Part shown: positions 46,044-54,035 of the stretch, one piece after another
Layout: every line of letters starts with the position of its first letter
Numbering within the stretch: position 1 is the first letter of the stretch
From: Paenibacillus sp. 1001270B_150601_E10
Lineage (GTDB): Bacteria; Bacillota; Bacilli; Paenibacillales; Paenibacillaceae
DNA: 64,000 nucleotides
Reading direction: 5' to 3'
NCBI RefSeq assembly: GCF_015558675.1
Contig: NZ_JADMOL010000001.1
Location: 382,799 to 446,798 of the forward strand
Notes under the pieces: generated by a model
What the model saw: only the letters and a program-made list of their open reading frames with translations
Told to the model about the DNA's origin: nothing
Databases searched by the model: none
Program-made: the position numbers and the translations under genes

Positions 46044-46072
46044 TGTTCAGTAGATCTGCCATACACTATAAT
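46044..46072 (+). promoter_or_regulatory. Likely promoter of the thioesterase gene
   Basis: TATAAT at 46067-46072 is preceded at 17 bp by TGTTCA (46044-46049). The -10 is perfect and the -35 is weak. It is about 42 bp before the start codon. Confidence 0.45.
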
Positions 46073-46113
46073 AATAAAGTTTCGATCATGAACTGTAGAA
46101 AGGAATTCGCATC

Positions 46114-46656
46114 ATGAACAATCAACAAACGACAACTCCAGCCATTATAGGAAAGGCATGCAAAGAATCACGTGTATTCCGTACGGGACGAGTATTCCCT
46201 AACGATATGAACAATCATAAGACGCTGTTCGGCGGTAAACTGATGAGCCTGATTGATGAAGCAGCCTCCATCTCTGCGATGCGCCACTGTCGGACAAACG
46301 TTGTAACGGCATCAACGGATTCGGTTGATTTCCTGCGCCCTATTCATCAAATGGATTCCGTGTGTCTCGAGTCCTTCGTTACATATACAGGAACAACGAG
46401 CATTGAGGTATTTGTGAAGGTTATTGCGGAGAATTTGCTTTCAGGCGAGCGTGTTGTAGCCGCTACATCCTTTATAACATTTGTATCACGCGACTCCGAC
46501 GGCACGCCGCGTCCTGTGCCTCAAGTCATTCCGGAAACAGAAGAAGAGAAGCTTCTGCACGAGGGAGGAAGCAAGCGCTCTGCTCTTCGCAAAGAACGCC
46601 GCGTGAACAGCAAAGCACTAGCGACCAAGCTCACTACGAACAAGTATTGGGATTAA
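46114..46656 (+). CDS. Acyl-CoA thioesterase, hotdog fold (YkhA-like)
   Basis: Hydrolyses acyl-CoA to free fatty acid and CoA. The 180-residue single-hotdog protein has the family core NNHKTLFGGKLMSLIDEAA (near residue 31, with the conserved aspartate of the active site), TASTDSVDFLRPI and TTSIEVFVKVIAEN, as in B. subtilis YkhA and related hexameric thioesterases. A basic C-terminal tail (about 155-180) follows. The ATG at 46114 has AAAGGAA upstream. Chain-length preference cannot be told. It is convergent with the YodB-like regulator gene. Confidence 0.9.
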   Translation: MNNQQTTTPAIIGKACKESRVFRTGRVFPNDMNNHKTLFGGKLMSLIDEAASISAMRHCRTNVVTASTDSVDFLRPIHQMDSVCLESFVTYTGTTSIEVFVKVIAENLLSGERVVAATSFITFVSRDSDGTPRPVPQVIPETEEEKLLHEGGSKRSALRKERRVNSKALATKLTTNKYWD

Positions 46657-46704
46657 TCAAGACACCGGGACCTGTAAGCTTGAACCCATAAGCAATAGCT
46701 GCAC

Positions 46705-46740
46705 AAATTTAAAACGGCTGCTGATCTTCATCAGCAGCCG
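46705..46740 (-). terminator. Terminator of the YodB-like gene
   Basis: CGGCTGCTGA (46715-46724) and TCAGCAGCCG (46731-46740) form a perfect 10-bp stem; on the minus strand TTTTAAATTT follows. On the plus strand there is no T-run. Confidence 0.85.
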
Positions 46741-46770
46741 CCTGACACTAACTTCTATTGAGCAATGAAC

Positions 46771-47157
46771 TTATTCATTCACAGAAGTCGTGGCATGGTT
46801 CTCGTTCTCATTACAGCAGGACCCGGATAAATCCTCTGAATCATCTACCCATGAGCTGGCCCATTCTTGAATCGCACTCATCACTGGCTCGAGAGCGAGA
46901 CCTTTCTTCGTCAACGAATATTCAATCCGTACCGGTGTTTCAGGATACACTTTACGTTCCACTATACCGGCGCTTTCCAGGTCTTTCATACGTTCACTCA
47001 ACATCTTATCACTCATAGTTGGGATCAGTGCAGAGATGTCCTTGAACCGTTTTGGTCCGCTTAGCAAACCTTGAATCAGTAGTCCATTCCATCGTTTGCC
47101 AAGAATACAGAACGCGGCTTCAAATCGCGGACACATGCCCGAGTGGTTGTGTTCCAT
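46771..47157 (-). CDS. YodB/CatR-like HxlR (DUF24) redox-sensing repressor
   Basis: A winged-helix regulator of the HxlR family. The sequence MCPRFEAAFCILGKRWNGLL with GPKRFKDISALIP and PETPVRIEYSLTKKG closely follows B. subtilis YodB and CatR, repressors inactivated by quinones and diamide through a conserved N-terminal cysteine; here that cysteine is C9. A second cysteine C17 and a CC pair near the C-terminus (SGSCCNENEN) could form disulfides like YodB. The ATG at 47157 has GGAGGG upstream. A TACT-N7-AGTA operator lies 24 bp upstream, so it probably represses itself and perhaps the divergent ribokinase gene. The tail of about 20 residues is rich in Asn, Glu and Thr. Confidence 0.88.
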   Translation of the reverse strand: MEHNHSGMCPRFEAAFCILGKRWNGLLIQGLLSGPKRFKDISALIPTMSDKMLSERMKDLESAGIVERKVYPETPVRIEYSLTKKGLALEPVMSAIQEWASSWVDDSEDLSGSCCNENENHATTSVNE

Positions 47158-47180
47158 CACTTCATCCCTCCTTCAGAACT

Positions 47181-47195
47181 TACTAAATGTAAGTA
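47181..47195. promoter_or_regulatory. YodB/CatR-type operator
   Basis: TACTAAATGTAAGTA fits the TACT-N7-AGTA consensus of the B. subtilis quinone-sensing repressors. The extended ACTTAC-N5-GTAAGT (47178-47194) is a perfect inverted repeat, 20 bp upstream of the YodB-like start codon. Confidence 0.7.
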
Positions 47196-47322
47196 TATAG
47201 ATTTTACCATATCTTTTCGTAAAAATAAAGTTTCTATCGTTACAGTATCACACCTATTTGTTCTTTGTTAAGATAGTAATAAAACTTTACGGCCAACAGA
47301 GGCATTAAAGGAGAATCCACCC

Positions 47323-48300
47323 TTGCAATCCTTCATACAGCAACAAAGCTCGCTAGAGCTGACGGGAAATGATAAGCTGCCTACTATTGTCATCATCGGC
47401 AGTCTGAATATGGATTTGATCACCGTTACAGATCGTGTGCCTAATGCAGGCGAAACGGTCCATGGAACATCCTTTCATACGCTTTGCGGGGGTAAAGGAG
47501 CTAACCAAGCCGTAGCTTGTGCAAGATTAGGTGCTCAAGTCCATATGATCGGATGTATAGGCGATGACAACTTCGGTCAACAAATGCTCAATAACTTAAA
47601 GCATGAAGGCATCGATTGCTCAGGGATTATCACCATTAAAGATCAGTCTTCTGGCATTGCATCTATCACCATTGACGATCAAGATAATCGAATCATTGTG
47701 GTTCCAGGCGCAAACGGAGGCTTTAGGCCCAAGCATATTGAACAACAACGGATGTTGATTCAACAGGCCGATTTGGTCTTAATGCAGCTCGAGATTCCGA
47801 TGGATACCGTATATGCTGCAGTAGACATCGCGTATGAATATGGCGTTCCCGTGATGCTGAATCCTGCACCTGCTGTTCCTTTGGACTCGGAATGGCTGAA
47901 AAAGATCGCTTGGCTTACACCTAACGAGCATGAGCTAGCCATCATGCTTGGGTTGCAAGATCAAGTGAATGAACGATCAAAGGATGGAGAACTGCTCGGA
48001 ACAATGTTATCAGCATGGCCAGAACGTATCGTGATGACTAGAGGCGGAGACGGCGCACTTTGGGCGGATGCAGGTGGTCATATTCAGCATATGCCTGGTC
48101 ACAAAGTCACCGTAGTCGATACGACAGGGGCTGGAGATACCTTTAATGGGGCTCTCGCTGTATCCCTTGCGGAAGGCCGCTCTCTGACGGAGTCCGTGGC
48201 ACGCTCTGTTGCAGCAGGCGCATTATCCGTGACCCGCTTCGGTGCACAAGGCGGAATGCCAACGAAGAGCGACCTTGAACGATATCTTTCTATGCGATAA
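47323..48300 (+). CDS. rbsK: Ribokinase (PfkB family)
   Basis: Phosphorylates D-ribose to ribose 5-phosphate. The 325-residue PfkB-family kinase has the N-terminal GSLNMDLITVTDRVPNAGET, the GGKGANQAVACARLGA motif near residue 55, NPAPAVPL, and the C-terminal catalytic signature DTTGAGDTFNGALAV with the base aspartate near 267. Ribokinase is preferred over other PfkB sugar kinases by the N-GG-KGANQA and NPAPA segments. The start is TTG at 47323 with AAAGGAG 9 bases upstream; about 20 residues precede the first strand, slightly longer than usual. No ribose transporter is adjacent. It is divergent from the YodB-like regulator across 165 bp. Confidence 0.9.
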   Translation: MQSFIQQQSSLELTGNDKLPTIVIIGSLNMDLITVTDRVPNAGETVHGTSFHTLCGGKGANQAVACARLGAQVHMIGCIGDDNFGQQMLNNLKHEGIDCSGIITIKDQSSGIASITIDDQDNRIIVVPGANGGFRPKHIEQQRMLIQQADLVLMQLEIPMDTVYAAVDIAYEYGVPVMLNPAPAVPLDSEWLKKIAWLTPNEHELAIMLGLQDQVNERSKDGELLGTMLSAWPERIVMTRGGDGALWADAGGHIQHMPGHKVTVVDTTGAGDTFNGALAVSLAEGRSLTESVARSVAAGALSVTRFGAQGGMPTKSDLERYLSMR

Positions 48301-48313
48301 ATCAGTTGAGAAC

Positions 48314-48376
48314 AACATCTCTAATTAACCTATGGACTTCACTTGTTCATGGTGTTGGATAAGAGATGTTTTTATT
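48314..48376 (+). terminator. Probable terminator of rbsK
   Basis: AACATCTCT (48314-48322) pairs with AGAGATGTT (48362-48370), followed by TTTATTTCTT. The loop contains a further stem (ATGGAC/GTTCAT). Confidence 0.6.
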
Positions 48377-48480
48377 TCTTCATTATAATAGCATTCTACT
48401 AATGTTGTTCCTCTCAGAATTCGAAACATACCTCCTCTCAATCTAGCGTAAATATGTACAATACAGGGTTATAATTCCAT

Positions 48481-48509
48481 TTGACCTTCTATGACATAGT
48501 ATGTAAAGT
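48481..48509 (+). promoter_or_regulatory. Possible promoter of nhaC
   Basis: TTGACC (48481-48486) and TAAAGT (48504-48509) are 17 bp apart, about 125 bp before nhaC. The -10 is imperfect. Confidence 0.4.
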
Positions 48510-48634
48510 AATACCTGTTACATACGAGACTTCACCGCGAAAAAGCGAGAAAGCAAGAAAGGATATGCTCTATTATTTTTATTAGAACAAACCTATTATG
48601 TTAACGAGTGGCAGCTTAGAGGAGAGAGAGAAAA

Positions 48635-50035
48635 ATGAATGAACACGAAGTCACGACTTCGACAGGAACAACGATAACCTTCGGCCAAAGCCTGTCTATT
48701 TTTATCGTAACGATAGGGTGGCTGTTACTGACTATATTATATTGGCACGCGGAACCGCTGATCCCACTACTCGTCGCTGCAATCGTAACGGGGATTATGC
48801 TGATGTGCTTCGGCATGAAGTGGCAGGATGTAGAATCTGCTTTGATCAAGGGTGTCCAAAGCTCAGTCATGCCTTCCATTCTACTGGTCCTAATCGGAAT
48901 TCTGATTGCGTCTTGGATGATGAGCGGAACTGTGCCAACGCTGCTTGTATACGGCACACAATGGTTTCAGCCACAGTGGTTTGCGTTTAGCTCCCTTGTC
49001 TTGACTTGTATCGTATCCATGTGTGTGGGCAGCTCCATTACGACGGTCGGTACATTCGGTGTAGCACTGGTTGGAATGGCTTCATCGATGGGAATGAATT
49101 CGGCGCTTGTCGCAGGCGCTGTCGTATCGGGAGCATGCTTTGGGGACAAGATGTCTCCACTATCCGATACAACCAACTTCGCTTCTGCAGTTGCGAAAGT
49201 ACGAATGACTGACCATATTCGCAATATGACTTGGACGACTGTCCCTGCCTTTATTTTAACAAGCGCAGCCTTTCTGATCTTTGGTCATACCTCTCACAGC
49301 GATATGAGCCAGCTGATCGAAATGAAAGCGGCAATGGAGAGTGCATACCATATCCATCCGGTGTCGCTTCTGCCATTGGCAGTTGTGCTTCTTGCTGCGA
49401 TCCTGCGTGTGCCAATTCTGCTGACGATGCTAATGGGCATCGCATTTGGGCTACTCGTCACTGGCTTTATTCAATCCAATTGGAGCCTGATGAATTGGAT
49501 GGAGGTCACGCTTCATGGCTATCAGTCGACTATTGCGAACGATGCGGTCGCTACCATTGTCAATCGAGGCGGTGTGATGTCTATGATGTGGTCGATCACA
49601 CTGATTGCAACTGCCTTTGCCTTCGGTGGGCTGCTTCAGCATGGCGGTGTCATTACCGCTTTGTTTAAGAAGATCATCGCACCTATTAAACGCAAAGAGT
49701 CTATGGTCGTCTCCACCGGCTTAAGCGCTATTGGCGTCAATCTATTTACAGGTGAGCAATATATGTCTATCCTTCTGCCAGGACAAATGTTTCAGGCTGA
49801 ATATGAGCGGCGTGGCATTCCTGCATTAACACTATCCCGAACACTTGAGGATTGCGGAACATTGGTCAATCCTTTGATTCCATGGGGAGTAAGCGGGGCA
49901 CTGATGACAGCCGCTCTCGGCATGAGCGTGCTTGACTATGCGCCATATGCTTTCTTCCTGCTTATCTCGCCTTTATGCACGTTTGCTTTTGCTCTATTGC
50001 CCGGACTTAAGAAGCGCACATTAAACCATCAATAA
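48635..50035 (+). CDS. nhaC: Na+/H+ antiporter NhaC
   Basis: Exchanges sodium for protons across the membrane, serving salt and pH tolerance. The 466-residue protein has about eleven to twelve spans and the NhaC-family signature GACFGDKMSPLSDTTNFA near residue 175, with TGEQYMSILLPGQMF and EDCGTLVNPLIPWGVSGA near 375 and 415. The ATG is preceded by GAGGAGAGAG. Members of this family also include malate-2H/Na-lactate antiporters (MleN), so an organic-anion exchange role cannot be excluded. It is monocistronic with a strong terminator. Confidence 0.92.
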   Translation: MNEHEVTTSTGTTITFGQSLSIFIVTIGWLLLTILYWHAEPLIPLLVAAIVTGIMLMCFGMKWQDVESALIKGVQSSVMPSILLVLIGILIASWMMSGTVPTLLVYGTQWFQPQWFAFSSLVLTCIVSMCVGSSITTVGTFGVALVGMASSMGMNSALVAGAVVSGACFGDKMSPLSDTTNFASAVAKVRMTDHIRNMTWTTVPAFILTSAAFLIFGHTSHSDMSQLIEMKAAMESAYHIHPVSLLPLAVVLLAAILRVPILLTMLMGIAFGLLVTGFIQSNWSLMNWMEVTLHGYQSTIANDAVATIVNRGGVMSMMWSITLIATAFAFGGLLQHGGVITALFKKIIAPIKRKESMVVSTGLSAIGVNLFTGEQYMSILLPGQMFQAEYERRGIPALTLSRTLEDCGTLVNPLIPWGVSGALMTAALGMSVLDYAPYAFFLLISPLCTFAFALLPGLKKRTLNHQ

Positions 50036-50051
50036 AATGCATTCATTCCTT

Positions 50052-50083
50052 AAGCCATGCGTGGCATCAGCCGCGTGTGGCTT
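50052..50083 (+). terminator. Terminator of nhaC
   Basis: A 14-bp stem (50052-50065 with 50070-50083, all pairs formed, three of them G-T) closed by an ATCA loop, followed by a pyrimidine-rich tract. Confidence 0.75.
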
Positions 50084-50169
50084 TCTCATATCTTCCCTCT
50101 CTTTTCCCTCTAACTTCTTATTCTCATTTGTATATCCCCTCAATCATACAAGTTTCAAAAAAACATTTG

Positions 50170-50207
50170 TGAACATTAAATAAACCATATTGAACATAAG
50201 TGAACAT
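50170..50207 (+). promoter_or_regulatory. Phased TGAACAT repeats over the kduI promoter
   Basis: TGAACAT occurs three times in the same orientation, at 50170, 50191 and 50201 (spacing 21 and 10 bp, i.e. helical turns). Two copies overlap the -35 and the spacer, which fits an operator for the DeoR-type repressor encoded by the second gene. Confidence 0.55.
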
Positions 50208-50218
50208 TTGCTTATAAT
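50190..50218 (+). promoter_or_regulatory. Sigma-A promoter of the kduI operon
   Basis: TTGAAC (50190-50195) and TATAAT (50213-50218) with an ideal 17-bp spacer, about 60 bp before the kduI start. The start site is expected near 50225. Confidence 0.8.
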
Positions 50219-50277
50219 GAAGGCAATCCTATCCATTTCATTGAATGTCACTAACTTACTTTGAGGAGGACTTATTC

Positions 50278-51111
50278 ATGGATATTCGTTATGCCAACAA
50301 CCCTAAGGATGTTAAGAGCTATGATACCTCACGCCTTCGTGAAGAATTCGTTATGGAAACGCTATTTGTTGCAGATGAGCTGATCCTTACGTACAGCCAT
50401 GCTGACCGCTTCATTACAGGCGGTGCTCTCCCCGTTCATCACGCCATCAAATTGGAAGCGGAATCAAAAGATATGGGCGCTCCCTACTTTCTTGCTCGCC
50501 GCGAACTCGGCATCATCAATGTTGGCGGCCCCGGCAAAGTTACCGTTGATGGCGAGGTGTACCCTATGGAGAACAAGGACTGTCTCTATGTCGGGCTTGG
50601 CGCACAGGATGTTCAGTTCGAAAGTACAGATGCATCACAGCCAGCAAAGTTCTATTTGAACTCAACACCTGCTCATAAAGCATATCCAACGGCAAAGTCT
50701 CCGATTAGCGAAGCAGCGCCTGTTCATTTAGGTTCGATTACTTCTTCTAATGAACGGACTATTTATAAGTATATTCATGAAAAAGGCATTCAAAGCTGCC
50801 AGCTCGTCATGGGACTCACCATGCTGAAGCCAGGAAACATGTGGAACACTATGCCTTGCCATACACATAACCGCCGCATGGAAGTTTATTTTTACTTCGA
50901 TATGCCAGAGGATGCTGTCGTCTTCCATCTCATGGGTGAGCCAACGGAAACTCGTCACCTCGTCATTCGGAATGAGCAGGGATTAATCTCTCCTAGCTGG
51001 TCCATCCATAGTGGAGTTGGAACCAATAACTATACCTTCATCTGGGGTATGGCGGGTGAAAATCAAGACTTTGATGATATGGACATGGTTGCCATGAAAG
51101 ATTTACGATAA
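50278..51111 (+). CDS. kduI: 5-keto-4-deoxyuronate isomerase
   Basis: Isomerises 5-keto-4-deoxyuronate, the open form of the unsaturated uronate released by lyases and glucuronyl hydrolases, to 2,5-diketo-3-deoxygluconate. The 277-residue cupin has the metal-binding histidines and glutamate in MPCHTHNRRMEVYFYF (near residues 196-206) and the last histidine in WSIHSGVGTNNYTFIWG (near 246), as in E. coli KduI. I place the start at ATG 50278, which is preceded by GAGGAGG. It is the first gene of kduI-deoR-kduD-ugl. For glycosaminoglycan-derived uronates the same step is done by DhuI; KduI is of a different family, and the sequence here is clearly KduI. Confidence 0.95.
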   Translation: MDIRYANNPKDVKSYDTSRLREEFVMETLFVADELILTYSHADRFITGGALPVHHAIKLEAESKDMGAPYFLARRELGIINVGGPGKVTVDGEVYPMENKDCLYVGLGAQDVQFESTDASQPAKFYLNSTPAHKAYPTAKSPISEAAPVHLGSITSSNERTIYKYIHEKGIQSCQLVMGLTMLKPGNMWNTMPCHTHNRRMEVYFYFDMPEDAVVFHLMGEPTETRHLVIRNEQGLISPSWSIHSGVGTNNYTFIWGMAGENQDFDDMDMVAMKDLR

Positions 51112-51169
51112 GGAGAAACACCCTTGGCTCGACGATGAATGAGCCTTTAGATAAAGGAATGAAGAGCAC

Positions 51170-51934
51170 ATGTCTAACATCAAGCGGCACCAACAGATTA
51201 TGGAACTGCTTATTCAGCACGGCGAAGTCAAAGTATCAGAATTAAGTCAGGCATTGGATGTGACGGGCAAGACGATTCGAAGCGATCTTGAGCTGCTTGA
51301 GGAGCAAGGACTCTTAACCCGTATTCACGGCGGAGCTATGCTCCGGAATCAATCTGATCTTGGATTGCTTCCGCTTCAGTCTCCAAATCAGCAGCATTTG
51401 ACTGAAAAGGCTGTTATCGCAAAGAAGGCGTTAACCCTTATTGAGCCTCACGATATAATTGCCTTGGATGGCGGAAGCACAACACTTGAGATGGCGAAGC
51501 TGCTGGGTGATACGCCGCTTACGGTTATTACCAATGACCTGTTTATCATAGCAGAGCTCACTCGCAAACCCGATATTCGGCTTGTTGTACCGGGTGGTTA
51601 TCGCAATCGCAACCTGCTAATTGGCCCAGAAGCAAACAGCTTTATTCGAAAACTGAATATTCAAAAAGCATTCGTATCGGCTACCGCGATTCATCCTGAA
51701 CACGGGCTTAGCATCTATACTAGTGAGCTCTATGAGCTCAAGAGAGCTATGGTGGAGACCGCAAAGCAGGTGTTTGCAGTAGCGGATCATACCAAGTTCG
51801 ATAAAGTCGCGCTTCTCACCTTTGCCAGCTTGAAAGAAATGCAGGCTATGATCACGGATTCTGGTCTCGCAGCGGAAACTTCCATGCGATATCAAGCTAG
51901 CGGCGCCAACATCATGCTTGCTGAACCTAACTAA
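51170..51934 (+). CDS. DeoR family transcriptional regulator of the uronate operon
   Basis: A sugar-phosphate-responsive repressor. The 254-residue protein has an N-terminal DeoR helix-turn-helix (KRHQQIMELLIQHGEVKVSEL to RIHGGAMLR, about residues 4-60, recognition helix VTGKTIRSDLELLEEQG) and a C-terminal DeoRC sensor of the isomerase-like fold with IALDGGSTTLEMAKLL near 100 and AVADHTKFDKVAL near 203. It lies 58 bp after kduI and 36 bp before kduD on the same strand, so it probably regulates its own operon, most likely through the TGAACAT repeats at the kduI promoter. The inducing compound is unknown, perhaps a ketodeoxygluconate derivative. Confidence 0.92.
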   Translation: MSNIKRHQQIMELLIQHGEVKVSELSQALDVTGKTIRSDLELLEEQGLLTRIHGGAMLRNQSDLGLLPLQSPNQQHLTEKAVIAKKALTLIEPHDIIALDGGSTTLEMAKLLGDTPLTVITNDLFIIAELTRKPDIRLVVPGGYRNRNLLIGPEANSFIRKLNIQKAFVSATAIHPEHGLSIYTSELYELKRAMVETAKQVFAVADHTKFDKVALLTFASLKEMQAMITDSGLAAETSMRYQASGANIMLAEPN

Positions 51935-51970
51935 CGAACCTATACAAAGGAAGCATAAGGAGGGCAAGAC

Positions 51971-52741
51971 ATGCAATCCGCACTCTCTCTATTTAATCTG
52001 GAAGGTCGCACCGCTGTTGTAACAGGTGGTGGTGTCGGCCTTGGTCTCGGGATGGCTCGAGGACTTGCACAAGCAGGGGCGAATCTTGTATTGATTACCC
52101 AGCGCCCGCTTCAAGAAGATGTAAAGACTGAATTAAGCAGCTACGGCGGCAAGGTAAGCAATGTGCAAGCAGATTTATCTGAGCTAAGCGGGCTCGCAGA
52201 TGTAAGCAAACAAGCCATAGATCTGGCAGACGGCAAAGTGGATATTCTGATCAACAATGCAGGCATTATCCGTCGTACGCCTGCTGCCGATCATCCGCTT
52301 GAAGACTGGCATGCTGTGCTGCGCCTCAACCTGGATGCCGCTTTCTATCTGTGTCAGCAGTTCGGTCAGCATATGATACAGAATGGCTACGGAAAAATCA
52401 TCAACATTGCATCTATGCTGTCATTCCAAGGCGGCATCAATGTTCCTGGCTACACAGCCTCGAAGCATGGGATCGCTGGAATTACGAAGGCTTTGGCGAA
52501 TGAGTGGGCTTCTAAAGGCGTCAATGTCAATGCTATTGCACCGGGATATATGGCGACAGACAATACATCTGCGCTTCGCCAGGATGAGAAACGCAGCAGC
52601 GAAATCCTTGACCGGATTCCGGCTAATCGTTGGGGAACTCCCGAAGATCTGGCTGGGGCAGCAATCTATTTGTCATCATCAGCTTCTAATTATATTAATG
52701 GTCATGTATTATGCGTGGACGGCGGTTGGATGAATCGATAA
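51971..52741 (+). CDS. kduD: 2-dehydro-3-deoxy-D-gluconate 5-dehydrogenase (short-chain dehydrogenase)
   Basis: Reduces 2,5-diketo-3-deoxygluconate to 2-keto-3-deoxygluconate with NAD(P)H, the step after KduI. The 256-residue short-chain dehydrogenase has the nucleotide-binding TGGGVGLGLGMA motif (residues 18-29), NNAG near 94, the catalytic serine in INIASMLSFQGG and YTASKHG (Tyr and Lys, near 160), and VNAIAPGYMATDNT. These fit KduD closely. The ATG at 51971 has AAGGAGG upstream. The ugl gene starts 20 bp after its stop. The kinase and aldolase needed to complete the route (KdgK, KdgA) are not in the window. Confidence 0.92.
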   Translation: MQSALSLFNLEGRTAVVTGGGVGLGLGMARGLAQAGANLVLITQRPLQEDVKTELSSYGGKVSNVQADLSELSGLADVSKQAIDLADGKVDILINNAGIIRRTPAADHPLEDWHAVLRLNLDAAFYLCQQFGQHMIQNGYGKIINIASMLSFQGGINVPGYTASKHGIAGITKALANEWASKGVNVNAIAPGYMATDNTSALRQDEKRSSEILDRIPANRWGTPEDLAGAAIYLSSSASNYINGHVLCVDGGWMNR

Positions 52742-52761
52742 TCCTTGGAGGGATCATTAGC

Positions 52762-53925
52762 ATGGAACCATTGTGGAAATCTGCGTTAGATGATATTGTG
52801 TCCAAAACGAAAGCGAACATTGCTAGATTCGGTACTCAATTCCCGCATGTGAGTAAAGATGACAAGTATTTATTGAATGATAATACAGACTGGACCGATG
52901 GTTTCTGGAGCGGCATCCTTTGGCTTTGCTACGAGTATACAAAGGATCCTATTTTCTCCGATGCTGCAAAGCATACAGTCGATAGCTTCCGTGAGCGTCT
53001 GCAGCATAAGCGTGTACTTGAACATCATGATATTGGCTTCTTGTATTCATTGTCCGCAAAGGCACAATGGATGATTGAACAAGATGAAGAAGCAAGAAAG
53101 CTCGCTATCGAAGCTGCAAATGTGCTGTTCGATCGTTGGAGAGATTCGGGTCAATACATTCAAGCATGGGGACCTCAAGGAGACCCTCTGAACGGCGGAC
53201 GCATCATTATCGATTGCCTGATGAACCTTCCGCTCCTATATTGGGCAAGCGAGCAGACGGGAGATTCAAAGTACGCAGCCATTGCCCACAAGCATGCGGA
53301 ATTAAGCCGACGCTACCTCGTACGGGGTGATGATTCCTCATATCACACCTTTGTATTTGATGAACAAACGGGGGCTCCAATCGGAGGCTCCACCCACCAA
53401 GGCTATACTAACGGCTCAACATGGACGAGAGGCCAAGCATGGGGCGTGTACGGATTTGCCCTCTCCTACCGCTACACGAAGCAGGAATCATTCTTAGAGA
53501 CATCTAGAAGATTGGCCTTATACTTTATTGATCATCTCCCAGAGGATCAGGTCGCCTATTGGGACTTTGACGCACCAATCGAAGCCAACACACCGCGGGA
53601 CAGCTCAGCTTCTGCTATCGTGGCAGCAGGGCTTCAGGAACTGCTTGAGCACCTCCCTCAGGATCATGAAGACCGGGAGAAGCTAACTGATGCCCTGCAT
53701 CAAATGACAAACGCTTTGATCGTTAACTACTCGACGATGAATGAGCCTCAAGCGGAAGGACTTCTCAAGCACGGCTCTTACTCGGTGCAGCACGATAACA
53801 GCCCTGATGATTATATGATTTGGGGAGATTATTACTATACCGAGGCGCTGATGCGGCTTGTAACGGGAACTACGGGATACTGGTACGAACGCCAAGCGGA
53901 CAGCAAGCCTATTAAGGCATTGTGA
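52762..53925 (+). CDS. ugl: Unsaturated glucuronyl hydrolase, GH88
   Basis: Hydrolyses unsaturated oligosaccharides made by polysaccharide lyases from hyaluronan, chondroitin, xanthan or gellan, releasing the unsaturated uronate that feeds KduI. The 387-residue (alpha/alpha)6-barrel protein follows the Bacillus sp. GL1 enzyme as I recall it almost throughout: NTDWTDGFWSGILWLCYEYT, HHDIGFLYSLSAKAQW (D90, matching catalytic D88) and GGRIIIDCLMNLPLL (D151, matching D149), then TRGQAWGVYGFAL and the end GTTGYWYER. I place the start at ATG 52762 with GGAGGG 9 bases upstream. There is no signal peptide, so it acts in the cytosol on imported disaccharides. No lyase or dedicated importer is present here. 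Confidence 0.95.
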   Translation: MEPLWKSALDDIVSKTKANIARFGTQFPHVSKDDKYLLNDNTDWTDGFWSGILWLCYEYTKDPIFSDAAKHTVDSFRERLQHKRVLEHHDIGFLYSLSAKAQWMIEQDEEARKLAIEAANVLFDRWRDSGQYIQAWGPQGDPLNGGRIIIDCLMNLPLLYWASEQTGDSKYAAIAHKHAELSRRYLVRGDDSSYHTFVFDEQTGAPIGGSTHQGYTNGSTWTRGQAWGVYGFALSYRYTKQESFLETSRRLALYFIDHLPEDQVAYWDFDAPIEANTPRDSSASAIVAAGLQELLEHLPQDHEDREKLTDALHQMTNALIVNYSTMNEPQAEGLLKHGSYSVQHDNSPDDYMIWGDYYYTEALMRLVTGTTGYWYERQADSKPIKAL

Positions 53926-54011
53926 TTAGCAGTGACTAAAAATAGTAGCGAAACTTCATTCGCTTATATCTGCTCGTCGTCCATGATTTAGATCGGATGA
54001 CACACAAAGAA

Positions 54012-54035
54012 ACCCGCAGGCTTAAGCTTGCGGGT
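54012..54035. terminator. Shared terminator of ugl and the AraC gene, encoding the latter's end
   Basis: ACCCGCAGGCTT pairs with AAGCTTGCGGGT (54012-54035) with one mismatch. On the minus strand TTTCTTTG follows. The AraC stop codon (54022-54024) is at the tip and its final codons form one arm. Confidence 0.85.

Larger units (their letters stand above)
48301..48634. other. Intergenic region between rbsK and nhaC
   Basis: A 334-bp AT-rich stretch without an ORF. It holds the rbsK terminator and a possible nhaC promoter at 48481-48509. Nothing else is recognisable. Confidence 0.5.
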
